From Lingula anatina (taxonomy: Eukaryota > Brachiopoda > Lingulata > Lingulida > Lingulidae): 64,000 bases of DNA. Of this stretch, positions 1 through 11,936 are shown piece by piece (within the stretch, counting starts at the first letter, position 1; every line of letters begins with the position of its first letter). The position numbers and the translations under genes are program-made. Below the pieces are notes generated by a model. That model worked only from the letters and a program-made list of their open reading frames with translations, was not told the origin of the DNA and made no database searches. The DNA lies in contig NW_019775635.1 of assembly GCF_001039355.2 (NCBI RefSeq), forward strand, positions 718,121 through 782,120, written 5' to 3'.

Positions 1-262
1 ATTTCTGATAATTATTGTTATAGCTTCAATGTGCTGGAAGAGCCGAAGCAGTTCCGGGTCTTGTTTTGGTGGTGACGGTGACAGAAGAGTTCGGGAAAGA
101 CACACAGTGTTTGTACTTGGCAATAGGAGGCAGCATCAGCCCAATGAAGAAGCAAGACAGTATGGTTCCAGTTCTGTTACAAACAATGATGTTTCCAGCA
201 GCTCACGAGAACATAGAATAACTGTGGATACATATGATGAGACAATACAGGAAATAACTTGA
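1..262 (+). CDS. 3'-terminal exon of a membrane protein (partial)
   Basis: The frame is open from base 2 to a TAA at 260-262, so the ATG at 29 need not be the start. The first residues (FLIIIVIA) are the end of a hydrophobic membrane segment. A juxtamembrane Cys/Trp/Lys and a hydrophilic tail of about 75 residues rich in Ser, Arg, Glu and Asp follow. This fits the last exon of a type I membrane protein whose other exons lie before the window. The tail ends in YDETIQEIT, which holds one tyrosine in an acidic context. I do not recognise the family. The chance that this is a random ORF is modest, because an open membrane-segment-plus-tail frame at the window edge is suggestive but not proof. Confidence 0.5.
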   Translation, partial: FLIIIVIASMCWKSRSSSGSCFGGDGDRRVRERHTVFVLGNRRQHQPNEEARQYGSSSVTNNDVSSSSREHRITVDTYDETIQEIT

Positions 263-3200
263 AGAAAACAAGCTATTAGTGTTAAAATGAAGTGAATTTA
301 CAAGGCTCAGGTTCAGTTACGCATGACTAAAGGATAGAACTATAAATGACAATTCTTAGAATATGAGGCAGTTGCCAATGTCCTGAGCCTAAGCACCATA
401 GAAAGAAAAGAATCAACCCAAATGAAAGTCAATCAAAAACTTTCATTTAGTCTGACAGTGAAGTTACAACTAACAAAATTGCATGCTACTAATGGGATTC
501 CTGCACCTCAAGCTTCTGGGATTCATCGTGCACGCCTTTTTCAGTAAGTGAAATGTTAGACTAACAATAAATGGAAAAGCAGGACTTGATGTTAACGGAG
601 TTCCCAATAATCTTTGCATCTCAGGATGGTTTTCTACAGCTGTATTCATAACTGTTCATTTACACTGGGATCCCACACACCTCCTTGGTCCAACTGACAT
701 CAGAATTCAGTCAGATCCCAAGACACTTCAGAGTTTTTCAAAAATCCCTACCTATACTGGGATTCACACTCACCTTGCTAAAAGTTTAGCCAAACGCATG
801 AAGTCAACTATGCAATATTGGTCTTAGAGCATAAGTGGTCCCAAGTTAATGTAGCTGACATTCCTAAATGAGCCACTATCACTACTGACAAGACAAAATT
901 CACTCTTCTGGTGCTTACTTAATACCCCATCTACTCCATTTTTCTAGACAAGCAGTGGATTGGGGGTTTCTGAGAGCATTTCAGATAGCACATTGCAACT
1001 GGAAACAGGTGAGGGGCTATATGAGCATGCACACTCAGGACACCAGAAAAGGAACCCTACCAGCCAATTATCTGTCAACATGTGTGTTTCCTTTTATTGT
1101 TCAAAATGTACCTGATAAGGTTGCTGTGATGTTTTTGTATTGTAGATGATGATCCAAATAAACAGTTTTTCACAGAAGGTAAAAAATCTGGAGGAATAGT
1201 GCAGTGCATGACGCAATATTTTTGTATGCTCATGGTCTCCTGTGCAGCACATACACGATTGATAAAACAGTAATTGGGGACCTGGATTTTTAGCCAAGGG
1301 AATTGGATTCACTTCTTTGTACACAAAAGCAATTCAAATTTTATACAAGCAATTAGAATCGGAGAAAATTTGACTTTCCAAATGGCAATGTGAAAGGAGC
1401 ATAAAAAGCATAAAGTAACAATGCAAGTGGCCTATTACTGCAACATTCTTTGTGAAACTAAGCTTAGGCTACTTCATTTCTTTAATACTCTATTACCTAA
1501 GACTCATTTTTAACTGCAGTCATTCTGTGAGATGCCCATCTTGTGATGTCAGTGAAACTATAGAAAGGAAATTTTGGAAGTTCTAAAAAGAAAAATGTTT
1601 CTTATCAGGTAGTTAATGTGTAGGTTTCAAAAAAAGTCCCAGTCTATGTTAAATACCTTAACTGCTGAATGAGAATTAAGGTACGCCAATTACACAACTG
1701 TTTATACCTTGTAAAATTCCCTTGTGCCAAATGCAATGCAAGTGTTGAATAAATGTCCCAGAAAATGGTCACACATTACAAATAGTGTTGTCTGAGAAAA
1801 GACACTACCAGCTTATGTAAGTTAATATAGCGATGTCAGGTAATCAGTGTTAAGGCAAGTTCACACAGGACTGATTTAGACCAGAAATGGTGGTAGGCAA
1901 GTTCACACAGGACTGATTTAGACCAGAAATGGTAATGCCAGCCTGTGACCAGATTGAAAACTATATATGTATACTTTGCAGCAAGGGTCCCAATATAATC
2001 TGCTGATTAAAATAAGTAAATTTTCTAAGTAAGACCTGATATGACCATGCCAAAAGTTCTGAATAAAAAACCTGCATCAATTTTACGCCCACTGTTATAT
2101 TAGCTGTAGAGGGTCTGAGATTGTGCTGAGATTAACCACATTACACATCTACAAGTAATGTTATCTTTACAAGACTATCCATTTATTTACTTCTTGCCTG
2201 TAACAAGTTAAAATTTTTTTCAGAATCTCACTTATTTATCAAATCCTAATTTCTGTCATGTCAAAATACCCCATTGTTATATTTAGTTTGGTGTATCTGA
2301 CTTAACAAGAACTCCCTGTGCTAGGGTCTGCTTGATACAACATGGCACTATGGAAGATTTTTGTGCTGAGGAGTTAATATTACTACCCTCAAGGTTATGT
2401 TAATAGATTCCTCCCCTGTGTCTAGGCCTACAGTAATAAGCAGAGCAAAAGACTCATGATGGACTGCCCAATGCATTCACCAAGGACAAGTGATATTGTT
2501 TTCACCCAGCTTAATCTGATAAGGTTGCCACTTCAGCAAGAATTCAAAACTGGGTTACAAAAAAGTCACTGTATGATATAGATGATAATACACTTATCAC
2601 TTGAGCCATATAATTGGCACAGCTTGAGGTTAAGCATAATATTGTATATGTAACAAACTTCATAACTAAAATAAAATACAATGCAATAGAGCAAAACCTA
2701 GGAGTAGTTTCAGTGTTCTGCTTCTACTTTTCTGACAAATAAAAAATACTGAAAAAATATCTTTATCTGATTCAGTGCCACACATACATTAATAAATCAA
2801 TATTTCTTTTAAGTTCTATTTAGATCAGAAAATGTGTTTACATCATATACACAATTTATAGGTTTGATAAACGATGTACAGAAAGGCACATCAAATACAA
2901 TTTGACCACTTTTTAAAGGGGAATGGCCATGGCATTTTGGGGTCAAACTCCTGATGTGTGACCTCGAAGATTTCCACACAAATGACAGCACCTGCACAAG
3001 GAGTAAGTAAGGTTATGATACGGGTCACTACTGCCCTGGATGGTGAGCATGGTCCCCGTCTAGGCCACAAAACTGACCAATGGGAAATAATGTACTAAGG
3101 GTGACCTTCTAGTACGAAAGACGGCTTTCATATGCCGAACTAGCCCTGTAAACTATCCACTGATTCTGCAAAGTTACATGAAAGAGAAATTTTGTTTTGG

Positions 3201-4116
3201 AATATCTGAGTGGAATTTTCCACATAATCACAACTAGATTATCAATGCATCTAGAAGATTTATGTACTTTAATGTGAACTACTTATCATAAATTTGTAAA
3301 ACACTGTCAAATTTGACTATTTCGAAGGCAGTTCATATAAATTCAGCTGATGTGGTTTCAACAATGAATACGAGAATCCTAATCACTTATTAAATCCTGA
3401 CTTTGTTCTGGGTTATAATTACATGCTGTGCATTTTATGTCCTAGCCTTATGTAATATGAACTGAAACATTAATGAATTGTATATCATGGAGCTTTAATA
3501 TGTTATACATATTTTTTAAAGATGACTTTGTTTTTTATTTAGCTACAAAACTATCAATATCATAAAATGCTTTTTTTCAATATAAAAGCACTTGATCTCA
3601 ATTTCTCTCTAATTAAAGAAGTATAGCATATTAAGTGAACAACAAAAAGAAAACATCACATTTGATAATAAGTCACACAGTTTTCCATAAATTATGTTAA
3701 GGGTGAAAAGTGCACAGCTAGTAAACAGACAACAGAGGTGATGGCTATATGTACAAACACAAAGTGTCTGTATATAAAAAGATCCCAGTCTATAAAATTA
3801 TTTGACAGTGTGGGTCTTTCATCTTATATTATGAGGCCACCTTAATACAATGGTTACTGCAATCTGCAACTCCACAGAGCATGTTACAAAATTGCATTTC
3901 TTTGTCAAAGTATTTCTATATACGTAAATATACCACTATCATAATACTTTTACACTGAATGACTGGGATTATTTCCAGTTATATTATCATTTAATTTCCC
4001 AATATCTTAAAATGGTCTTCTCATATATGTTTTTATCCGGACGCATGTTGCATTTTGAAAAAATAATTTTTTAGAGTTGGTGGATCACAAAAATATTGTA
4101 TTTCTATAAAGGATAC
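263..4116. other. Non-coding stretch, likely 3' UTRs and intergenic or intronic DNA
   Basis: No convincing exon was seen on either strand. A possible polyadenylation hexamer AATAAA at 566-571 could serve the gene ending at 262. A 42-bp direct tandem duplication lies at about 1853-1933. The minus-strand part from 4116 downward should hold the remaining exons and 3' UTR of the TMEM33 homologue. I could not find splice-bounded exons matching that family there. Confidence 0.5.
1853..1933. repeat. 42-bp tandem duplication
   Basis: The segment beginning AGGCAAGTTCACACAGG occurs at 1853 and again at 1895, two nearly perfect head-to-tail copies. It is non-coding and looks like a recent local duplication. 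Confidence 0.85.
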
Positions 4117-5302
4117 TTGTCATTGGATAGACTGTCATCAGAATAAGAGAAAAAAACAAGTAATGACAGCTGTCTTCCTGAAACATCTGTGTGAAGAATT
4201 CTCTGCTCATTTGAAAATTGGGCAGCCTCTGATGAAGTCGTAGTGCACTCGTAGCTGCATTGCTGATCAGCGCCTTCTGATAATAACTTTGAGGATTTCC
4301 TCTGTGCAGAAAAACAAAAGAAAATTGATATTCCTTTTTTTACATATCACTGGAAGTAATAGTTCTAGTACTTAAAGCAAAATTTTATTGTAATTAACCT
4401 AATCTCTATACTTCTATTCAAGACAAATAACACAAGTATAAATTCACATGTTTGACACTCTGCTAATACTGTTATAAATCTAATACACATATCAAAGAAA
4501 CAAAGGTTATGTTGCATTAAAATCTGCTAGTATCAAGGTAACTTCAACCACTAATTGCATCAGGTGTGAATGTTTAAAAACAACAGAGAACACCTAACAC
4601 AATACCTTAACCTCCTCTAGTGCCTGAAGCAGTCAGAATGAGATGTATTACTTACCCAGTGATAGGGAATATAAAGAGTATACTGAAGAACACACTGCAT
4701 ATCCTGGTCAGCCAAAGGCCACTCTCTATTTTATTAGCCTTCATATGTGCCTGAAGGAAAAGAGATGAGATAAAATCTCTGTGTGAAATTCTAGCTGCAC
4801 TCACTTGGGCCCACAGCTGGGGCCTGGTTTACATAAAGCCTCAAGTTCTAGTGCCTATCCTAGACTGCTAAAATTGGATAGTCAACTGCGTACAGTCAAC
4901 TTTGTATTTCTAGTCTCAGACCATTTTACAAACAATTAGTCCATAATGTCAACAATAGATGTGCTAGTGGTTGTAATTATCATATTTTAATAAGTCAAAA
5001 CTATGATAATTAGTTGCTGGGGTAGCGCCAAATGCTAAAACTGACTTCAGCTGGCTAAACAAAATAGGGATGATTTTACTTTATTTAGTAAAATTTAAAC
5101 CATTTTGTGAAAAAAAGTAATGAAAAAGTAGCATTTTGGCTAAGTGAAAAAAATTGCTAGCGCTACCCCAGACTTGAATTGGTAGTTTTGCCTTACTTAC
5201 AATGACTTCATTCCAGTTATATCCCTGTGTTGATGTGTTACTGGTATCTTCACCAGGCCTCCGTGTTGCTCCATCATCAGTTTCAGCCATGATACTTTCC
5301 AC
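4117..5302 (-). CDS. TMEM33: TMEM33 (Kr-h2-like) ER membrane protein, 5' part
   Basis: Three minus-strand exons join in frame: 5302-5201 (phase 0 donor GTAAGT), 4750-4656 (phase 2, donor GTAAGT) and 4301-4117 (donor GTATCC, weaker). The product begins MESIMAETDD and runs through a block like the conserved TMEM33 start (NKIESGLWLTRICSVFF), a first membrane segment (ILFIFPITG) and the family hallmark SALRLHQRLPNFQ. It then has SREFF and EDSCHYLFFSLI, all collinear with vertebrate TMEM33. Family members are ER and nuclear-envelope multi-pass proteins that bind reticulons and shape ER tubules. About 127 of the usual 240-250 residues are accounted for. The C-terminal exons were not found below 4117, so the 3' end is undetermined. 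The start is the first ATG after a TTTCAG acceptor; an internal Met four codons on is an alternative. Confidence 0.85.
5017..5171. mobile_element. MITE-like inverted-repeat element in TMEM33 intron 1
   Basis: CTGGGGTAGCGC at 5017-5028 is repeated as its exact reverse complement at 5160-5171. They bound about 155 bp of AT-rich sequence with no coding capacity. Short perfect terminal inverted repeats and small size fit a non-autonomous DNA transposon. No clear target-site duplication is visible. It sits just inside the first intron, 30 bp from the exon 1 donor on the minus strand. Confidence 0.6.
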
Positions 5303-7080
5303 TGAGTCTTACCTCCTGAACTGAAATAAATAGTGCAACAATATACTCTGATGGTCTGGTCACACACTGGACCAAATACTAGTACCTATAGACTAAATCA
5401 AGGACAATAGATTTTTTCTTCTTCTTTTATTATATTTTTTTTACTTCTGGCCAAGTCCAAAAGGAAAATAAAGCCCTTAATTACTGCAACCAGAAGATAT
5501 AGCCAGAAGACATAGGATTTTCAAGATTATGATGTACATGCAGCTACAAAGTTACAAATCCAAGAAAATGATTTCGAACTGTTGCAAGCTGTAACCCTTT
5601 GAGGTCACTGCCCCAAGGCAAAAATGCACAATTCAACTTGAGGTTGAATTATTATCTTTCTTGCTGAAGCAGCAATGAACCTTATTACGAAAAATTTAAA
5701 TGAAAGAAACATATAACATTATTATGATAACATTAATAATAATAATAATAATGATAATAATAATAATAATGCTGATGGCTGGCTTTGGTCTTATTACGAT
5801 TATATCTACTTATTCAATTTTCTGCAAATGATTAAATATTTTGGTAGGCTTTGAAAAATATGTTTATTATATGTATGCAAGAAGCAAATGGTGCATGTGT
5901 ACTATATAATATATCAAATCAAAATGTAAGGACTGGTTGAGCAATTATTTGAGTAGTAAAAATAATAGACAGGATACCCATGGCTTAAGTTGATAATGAG
6001 AGAAAGTGTATTTAGTATAAATCCATGATAAACTTATTAATGTGCCATGACTGTTTTGCCCACCCTCCCTATACTGACTTAATAATATCATTGTCCAAGA
6101 CGTAATAAAGCAGATTTCACCTGCCAGTGATGCCTTAGCATCATTTTGGTGATCTGATTCACTAAATATCTGTTTTTTTTTTATTCTTATAACGTTATGA
6201 AGGAGAAAATGTCTAATCACTCATAACAATTATAAAGCGGAGTTTGAGACTCATAAGTCACAAAAACCGTATATCACAAAGTTTAGAGTGTGGCAAAGAG
6301 GACATGCCGGGGCTTGTGTCAGAAAATTAACCCAGGCATCCATTAGTCAGCAATAATTCTGAATTAATACTAAATTATTACCAGTCGATGGTACGTACAT
6401 ACGTACTACCAGTAGCAGTGCTAGTAGCACTAGCAGTCAGCCGGCAAGATTTAACAAGGAGAGCAAGGTCTTAGATTACTGAAAATAAAACATAATCACT
6501 AACAGTGATCCCATACAATGATATCTCAATACAAAAAGGTGGCATACCTTTAGTTTACCCAATCTCTTATGATATCCAACGCAAGTAATTTCATTGAATG
6601 AAAAGAAAGAAGGACGATATTTAATACATGACGTCACGCATCCGTTTATAATCTCCTCAAAGTGAAGAACTTACCCAGCCATATAGGCACTGGCTGGACG
6701 CTGAAGATGTGTCATGTCAGATCAAAAGATCGCCACATTATACCTTTCAGGCCAGAAATCAGATGCTATGTCAGGCCAGAGAGATTTATTAAAACACTCC
6801 TTTCCTAAACACTCCTTTCAGTTGGAATCTGGATATGAATTACATATATCATTACATTTTGCACAATTTTCTCATTGTTATATTATAAAGAATCATCTAA
6901 TTGCGGAATTAGATGCGCTGGTAGATGCGGTTATTTGTAACCAAATGCACCACCATAAGATTAATACAGGAATGCAAAGATGTGAAAACAAAGCTAACAA
7001 TATTAATCATAAATGAATAAAACAGGAAGGACATCACCCACGATACTATAGTATTTTGTATAGTTTTGTACAGTTTTTAG
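5303..7080. other. TMEM33 upstream region with a possible 5' UTR exon
   Basis: This lies upstream of the TMEM33 coding start. On the minus strand a consensus donor (GG followed by GTAAGTTC) places the end of a possible non-coding first exon at 6675. It would splice to an acceptor (TTTATTTCAG) just before the ATG at 5302. An (AAT)n microsatellite lies at about 5733-5770. The plus-strand ORF at 6714-7016 shows no family resemblance or splice context and is not called. Confidence 0.3.
5733..5770. repeat. (AAT)n microsatellite
   Basis: Imperfect AAT/ATA trinucleotide run, interrupted once by ATG. Confidence 0.9.
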
Positions 7081-7088
7081 GCCTAATC

Positions 7089-7090
<2 letters not shown>

Positions 7091-7149
<59 letters not shown>

Positions 7150-7151
7150 AA
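7091..7151. repeat. (AAAT)n microsatellite
   Basis: About fifteen uninterrupted AAAT units. The same tetranucleotide appears at 11903-11939 and, as TTTA, at 47241-47294. Confidence 0.95.
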
Positions 7152-7924
7152 CGTTTGAATGTCCTATAAGCACATCATCTTTATTGATAGAGCCATGGAC
7201 AGCTTGATGTTGAGATTGAAAGCACTACTCTTGATTAAGCTAGCCAAAGCTTATATTCTTGAGAAATCTGAGAAATATGTCAGGTAATAGGCCTACTCTT
7301 TTCCATGTATTATTAGCCTACCTCCGACAAGGAGGTTATGATTTCACCAAATACCATATTCTTACTCAAACAATGATTTAAAAAAACTTTTTGGTTTTAA
7401 TTTATGAAAAATCCACAAAAATGTGACCTTTGACCCATTATTTATCAATGACCATTGACTAACTGTCATGCAATTATGACTTTTGAAATTAAATGTCCCA
7501 TCCCCTGCCTTCATAAGTAGGCCCCTATATACAATTTATTGATATACATGTACCTGTTACCATATCATAGATACAACGTACATTGTTCAAAAAGTTTGTT
7601 CCACCCCCATTTCCATGTACTTTTATTTACAAATGATCACCTCACAGCTGTAAATTGTTAGAAATAGTGCTTTTTATTACAGATACCGTGTCTAACATGA
7701 TTATTGGTTTAAAAAATACAAAATAGTTGTGAAAATATACACATTTTATACCATTTAGTAAAATTTATAAGAGGTACCCCCTCAAATCCACTGTTTCACT
7801 GTGACTTCTACAGATGTAAATAAATGTCTATTAAATTGAAAAGATGCAATCAAATGTCACCAAATTCACACACAATTAGCATTAGGGTGTGCTCTTTAAA
7901 GGCCACGTGCCTAAGAGCGTGTGC

Positions 7925-8280
7925 GTCAACCACGTGATGCAATTATCTCCTGTAGACGGCGCGACAAGCCTTCAACATGGGTAACAATTCTGTTGTGGGG
8001 GATATTGTCCAATTCATCCTAAAGAGCGTGGCGGAATTTGTCCAGACTATTTGGGAATTAGTTCTCCTCTGCAATGCACATTCCAATTAATGCCACAGGT
8101 GCTCAGTAGGATAAAAACCATTGTTCAAAGACGGGTTCATCCTCAGAGCCCTGTGTTTCTGCAACAAATCGCTTGCCAGACGAGAGCTGTGAGCAAGCGC
8201 GTTGTCACAATGAAGCCAGTAGCATCCCTGAAGTCACCTCTTGCAAATGGAGTGAGATTTCTGTTGAGACCGTTACAGTA
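7925..8280 (-). pseudogene. Decayed Tc1/mariner-type transposase fragment
   Basis: Read on the minus strand in shifting frames, conceptual fragments match the C-terminal half of Tc1/mariner (IS630 superfamily) DDE transposases. In order they are CDNALAHSSRL (the DNA.PHTA motif holding the second catalytic Asp), NGFYPTEHLWH (the SPDLNPIEHLW motif), and DELDNIPHNRI followed by SRRLQEIIASRG (the typical end). Stops and frameshifts break the frame, so it is inactive. The element ends were not identified. This is a plain fossil insertion in the intergenic region. Confidence 0.75.
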
Positions 8281-8324
8281 AAATACCCCTGTTACGTTTT
8301 GTTCCGAAGGAACAATGTACTACC

Positions 8325-8489
8325 CAGGGGCGTAACCAGGCACACGCACGAATGCACTGTGCGTACAATTTTTTGAGCCAACCATGATATTATTCTCATA
8401 AATTCAGTGTATTTTTCACGGAATATAATCGTACCTGGGAATTTTCAAAATCTGTGCGTACAATTTTAAATGGTCTGGTTACGCCCCTG
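8325..8489. mobile_element. MITE with 15-bp TIRs and 5-bp target duplication
   Basis: CAGGGGCGTAACCAG at 8325-8339 is perfectly inverted at 8475-8489. The 165-bp unit is flanked on both sides by CTACC (8320-8324 and 8490-8494), a target-site duplication. Inside, GTGCGTACAATTTT occurs near both ends. TIRs of the form CAGGGGCGTA..CAG are common in animal non-autonomous DNA transposons. There is no coding capacity. Confidence 0.8.
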
Positions 8490-8763
8490 CTACCGATAGA
8501 CGAAAATCAGGCGTCTGACACATGGGCTACTATGATGTAGGCGAGCCGACAGTGGGATCCTAAACGCAGACCAATGCATCCATGCAACTACTTAAAAGAA
8601 ACTTATGGAATTCTGCCGAGCATGTCTTTGTGGACTATGATCACGCATTTATGTTTCAGCATGATCGTGCTCAGCTTTCTCCACGTACAGCCAATGCAAT
8701 ATATTCCCGATGGCCAGCTCAATCCTTATATCAGACTCTCAATAACCTCGGAAATAGATAACC

Positions 8764-8921
8764 GGGGGTTAACCTACCCTCTACCAGGATGGCAGATATT
8801 ATAGGGAAAAAATGGAAAAGCCAGAGATAGTAAAATGACCGTCTATATATCTAAACACATATCTGTGAATATCCTGTGAAAAGTCAATCTGTGGCCCTGG
8901 TAGAGGGTAGGGTTAGCCCTG
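8764..8921. mobile_element. MITE-like inverted-repeat element, copy 1
   Basis: The left end (TTAACCTACCCTCTACCAGG) is inverted at the right end (CCTGGTAGAGGGTAGGGTTA), with about 155 bp between the outer ends. The internal sequence recurs in reverse complement at about 11227-11378, so this is a dispersed family and not a chance palindrome. Non-coding. Confidence 0.65.
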
Positions 8922-9264
8922 CAAAAAATAATCTCATACTATCTTTGCACCTTATGTGGAACGCCATCACTGCGCAAACGTTACAGAACTTTTTGACTCT
9001 ACGAAGGACGCGTTCAAAGGATATTGTACTAAATACTAAAATGTGGCTTTGGTTTTTTTTCTATGATAGGCCTATGCTTATTTATTGGTAGTACAATCAG
9101 TAAAATTATGTTAAAAATATTTTAAAAGTTGAATAAAAACATTGGTTTATCACACGATTTTTCTATATCACTTAAGGCATTGCATTAGACGTGACTCTTG
9201 TTTTGCTTGGGGGAGTATATTAAATTCTGGGCTAAGTATTAGTGCCCACCATTGCACAGATTCT

Positions 9265-9710
9265 TTTTCGGGTAAGAGTGCCTTTGTTTACGTCAATGGT
9301 AACCCGTAAGCTTCAAGAAATTACTAAACCCGTCTTTTTTATGTTTTGTATCACAACAAAAGTGCTTTACTGTTTTTGTTCAGGTGACCCTGCATGTATT
9401 TCATACGCCTATTCAAATTCACAGCACTCAGTCTGACATAAGTTTGTGGATACCGTTAGAAGAAATGAGTGCCTGATCAGGTTTTGCATAGCGATTTCTG
9501 GTTTTTATACATTTTTATTTGTTAAAACTAATTTAGATTTTCCGTAATTACTAAGTTACTAGTAAGTGGACGTGGTGTCATGATCGACTGTACACAAGAT
9601 GACATGTCAATGCAAGACACAACCAATGTGGCTAGGATCACTTATTGATACCATCTTCAAACTGTGCGATTAAGTGAAGCTCATCATTTTGACGGATTTG
9701 TGATACTAAA
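9265..9710 (+). promoter_or_regulatory. Conserved 5' flank of receptor copy A
   Basis: This stretch resembles 24315-24755 and 42112-42488, the flanks just upstream of copies B and C. Shared blocks include TGGTAACCCGTAAGCTT, a CCCGTCTTTTT run, and a CAACCAATGTGGCTAGGATCA block close to the ATG. The promoter and 5' UTR were evidently duplicated with each gene. No single transcription start can be fixed. Confidence 0.45.
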
Positions 9711-9796
9711 ATGTCACGGACGATCTTTCTCGCTGTCATAGCAATTTGTGCCACGTTACCTCTGCCATATTTCGGAGTGTCCAGCAGATTAACAGG
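9711..9796 (+). CDS. Copy A exon 1: signal peptide
   Basis: It encodes [20 protein letters not shown] and nine further residues: a basic start, a hydrophobic core and a small-residue cleavage region around GVSS. It ends in phase 2 at a GTAAGT donor. The same exon, with few changes, starts copies B (24756) and C (42489), which supports this ATG. Confidence 0.9.
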
Positions 9797-11905
9797 GTAA
9801 GTGTAAACTTGTAAGACCTGCAGCTCAGACATATAGGCTACTATGTTGCTTGTGCTTCGATGTCGAGACGCCTACGACCAAATACTTGGACCCAATTATA
9901 ATTACGCTGCAATACTGCAATACTTACTCTGTGTCTTTTTGATATTTGCTCCTCAATCGGTTCAATGTCCAACTTCAAGTTACCTTTTATCGTTTCAAAA
10001 TACTGCATTCAAACGCAAAGTTGCAGAATATTTATCGCCATATATTATGATTTTGACCCTCCACTGGAGCTTTCATATTTCGCTATTGTTCTCACGAAGG
10101 TCTAAGTATGGTGTAATTAAATCATGGTTATCATTTACAAAAGTTGTTGATTTACACATGTATAATACAATGAAATCGCCCTTAAAATTACTCTTTATGT
10201 CGCTTCTAGGAAATCAGATTTTTTTCATTGTTTTGCAGGCGTGTATGCACCAGAACAGAAGCCAGAAACTTCACAAGATTGATCAAACATATTCGAATTT
10301 GCAGAACGTTAGTACCATGTGGACTCTGGGACTGGGGCAGATGTAGCAGGTATTTCGTTGCCAAAACAGGCCTTATTACGTAAGACCAAAATGGCGAACT
10401 TTCTTTGCAAGGGGTATGATAAAAAATTCCCAAAGTTAAAAAATATATGAAATATATGAAGGGCGACTTCTTACATTCCAAGAAAATCAGTTTTTAACAT
10501 TATTTTTAATATTTCAAAGTCAAATCAATCATATTTTATAAAGCAAAATACAGATTGTGTTTGTATAAAATGCTTGTCCTCTGTTAGCAATAGGATGTTA
10601 TTTTTGTTCTCATTTTAGCATATTTACGAAGCTTGTTACCAGTACTACAAAAACAAAATATTTCTAAAACGACAGTTGCTGATCGCCAGAATCGTTAAGA
10701 AAAAAAAAACGAAAGTATGCACTAGACTTCAGACACCATATTCAGTGGTCGCATGATGAACATTGGTAGACTTATATAACAAATTGTAGAATTATTCAAA
10801 GGACAAAACTGGGGGGGGGGGTCATGTGCCTTTTGCAAAGCAAAATCAATTATCTTAGGATCGAAGAAAAATCATTGGAGCGCTCAGATTTGATCTAAAG
10901 TTTTTTTTACCATACCTCGATTTTAAAATTGTTACGAGAGCGAATTTAATATGGGTCTAGATATCAGTCCCTGGGCATTATAGGCTATAGATTTGCTTTA
11001 CGCTTTTTGTTAGCTCTCATTTTGTAAAGACTGCACAAAGGGGCATTTTGATTCATTTCATGTGCTTTCATTTCGGTTTGTTTCCCTCAAACCAGTATAC
11101 AATTTGACATCAAGACTCGTGAAATCTGTCTCCTTCCAAGAAGAGCTAAAAATAGCAATATTTACGCAAGTTGTTCTCGGGATCTCCTGTAGCGGAAGGC
11201 TGTATTTGTATCTTAACACATGAGTGCCAAGTACCCTCTTCCAGGACCACAGGTTGACTTTTCACAGGATATTCACAGATATGTCTTTAGATAATTAGAC
11301 GGTCATTTTAATATCTCTGGATTTTCCCATTTTTCCCTATACATGTATAATCTACCACCCTGGTAGAGGGTAAGTGATAAAGAAATTCAGGCCTGTAGAC
11401 AGCAATTTCAAAGGGGGGGGGTCTTTTTCTGAAAAAGTGGACCTTTTACCATATAATCCCCATGTACCTAGGTCAAATTTTACCTAGAGTGGACCTTTTT
11501 CCAGCAAAAAGGGGGGTTCTTTCGAACCCCCCGAACCCTCCCTGGCTACGGGCCTGACATTAAAGAATATGTAATTCAAAATTAACATTTTTGTTTAATT
11601 ATATATAATTTTAATGATGGCATTACACTTTACATATTAATAAGTTATTCTGATTTTGGTATTGAAAAAGTAATGATGATGATGAAGATTATATGGTCTA
11701 TATTATACATGGAATGATAATATTTTTACCTGACATGTATGCCCAATACCCGGTTCGAAGACATATAGCACATACTGATATGTTTTGCAGCCTTCAGGTG
11801 TTAGTTTTATTATTAGGGGAACATATAATCACGAATACCTATTGTTAAATAGTTGGATAAAAATCCTTGGGATAAACTCCTAATAATGCTAAATCACAAT
11901 ACAAA

Positions 11906-11936
<31 letters not shown>

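Noticed and set aside
3108-3145. CTAGTACGAAAGACGG motif resembling the sarcin-ricin loop of large rRNA
   Set aside because: The surrounding sequence does not extend any rRNA similarity; a short chance match or an old fragment at most.
6714-7016. 100-codon plus-strand ORF
   Set aside because: No family resemblance and no splice context; it lies in a repeat-rich upstream region and is likely chance.
9843-10346. 167-codon plus-strand ORF
   Set aside because: It is mostly intron 1 of copy A and overlaps the true EMI exon in the wrong frame.
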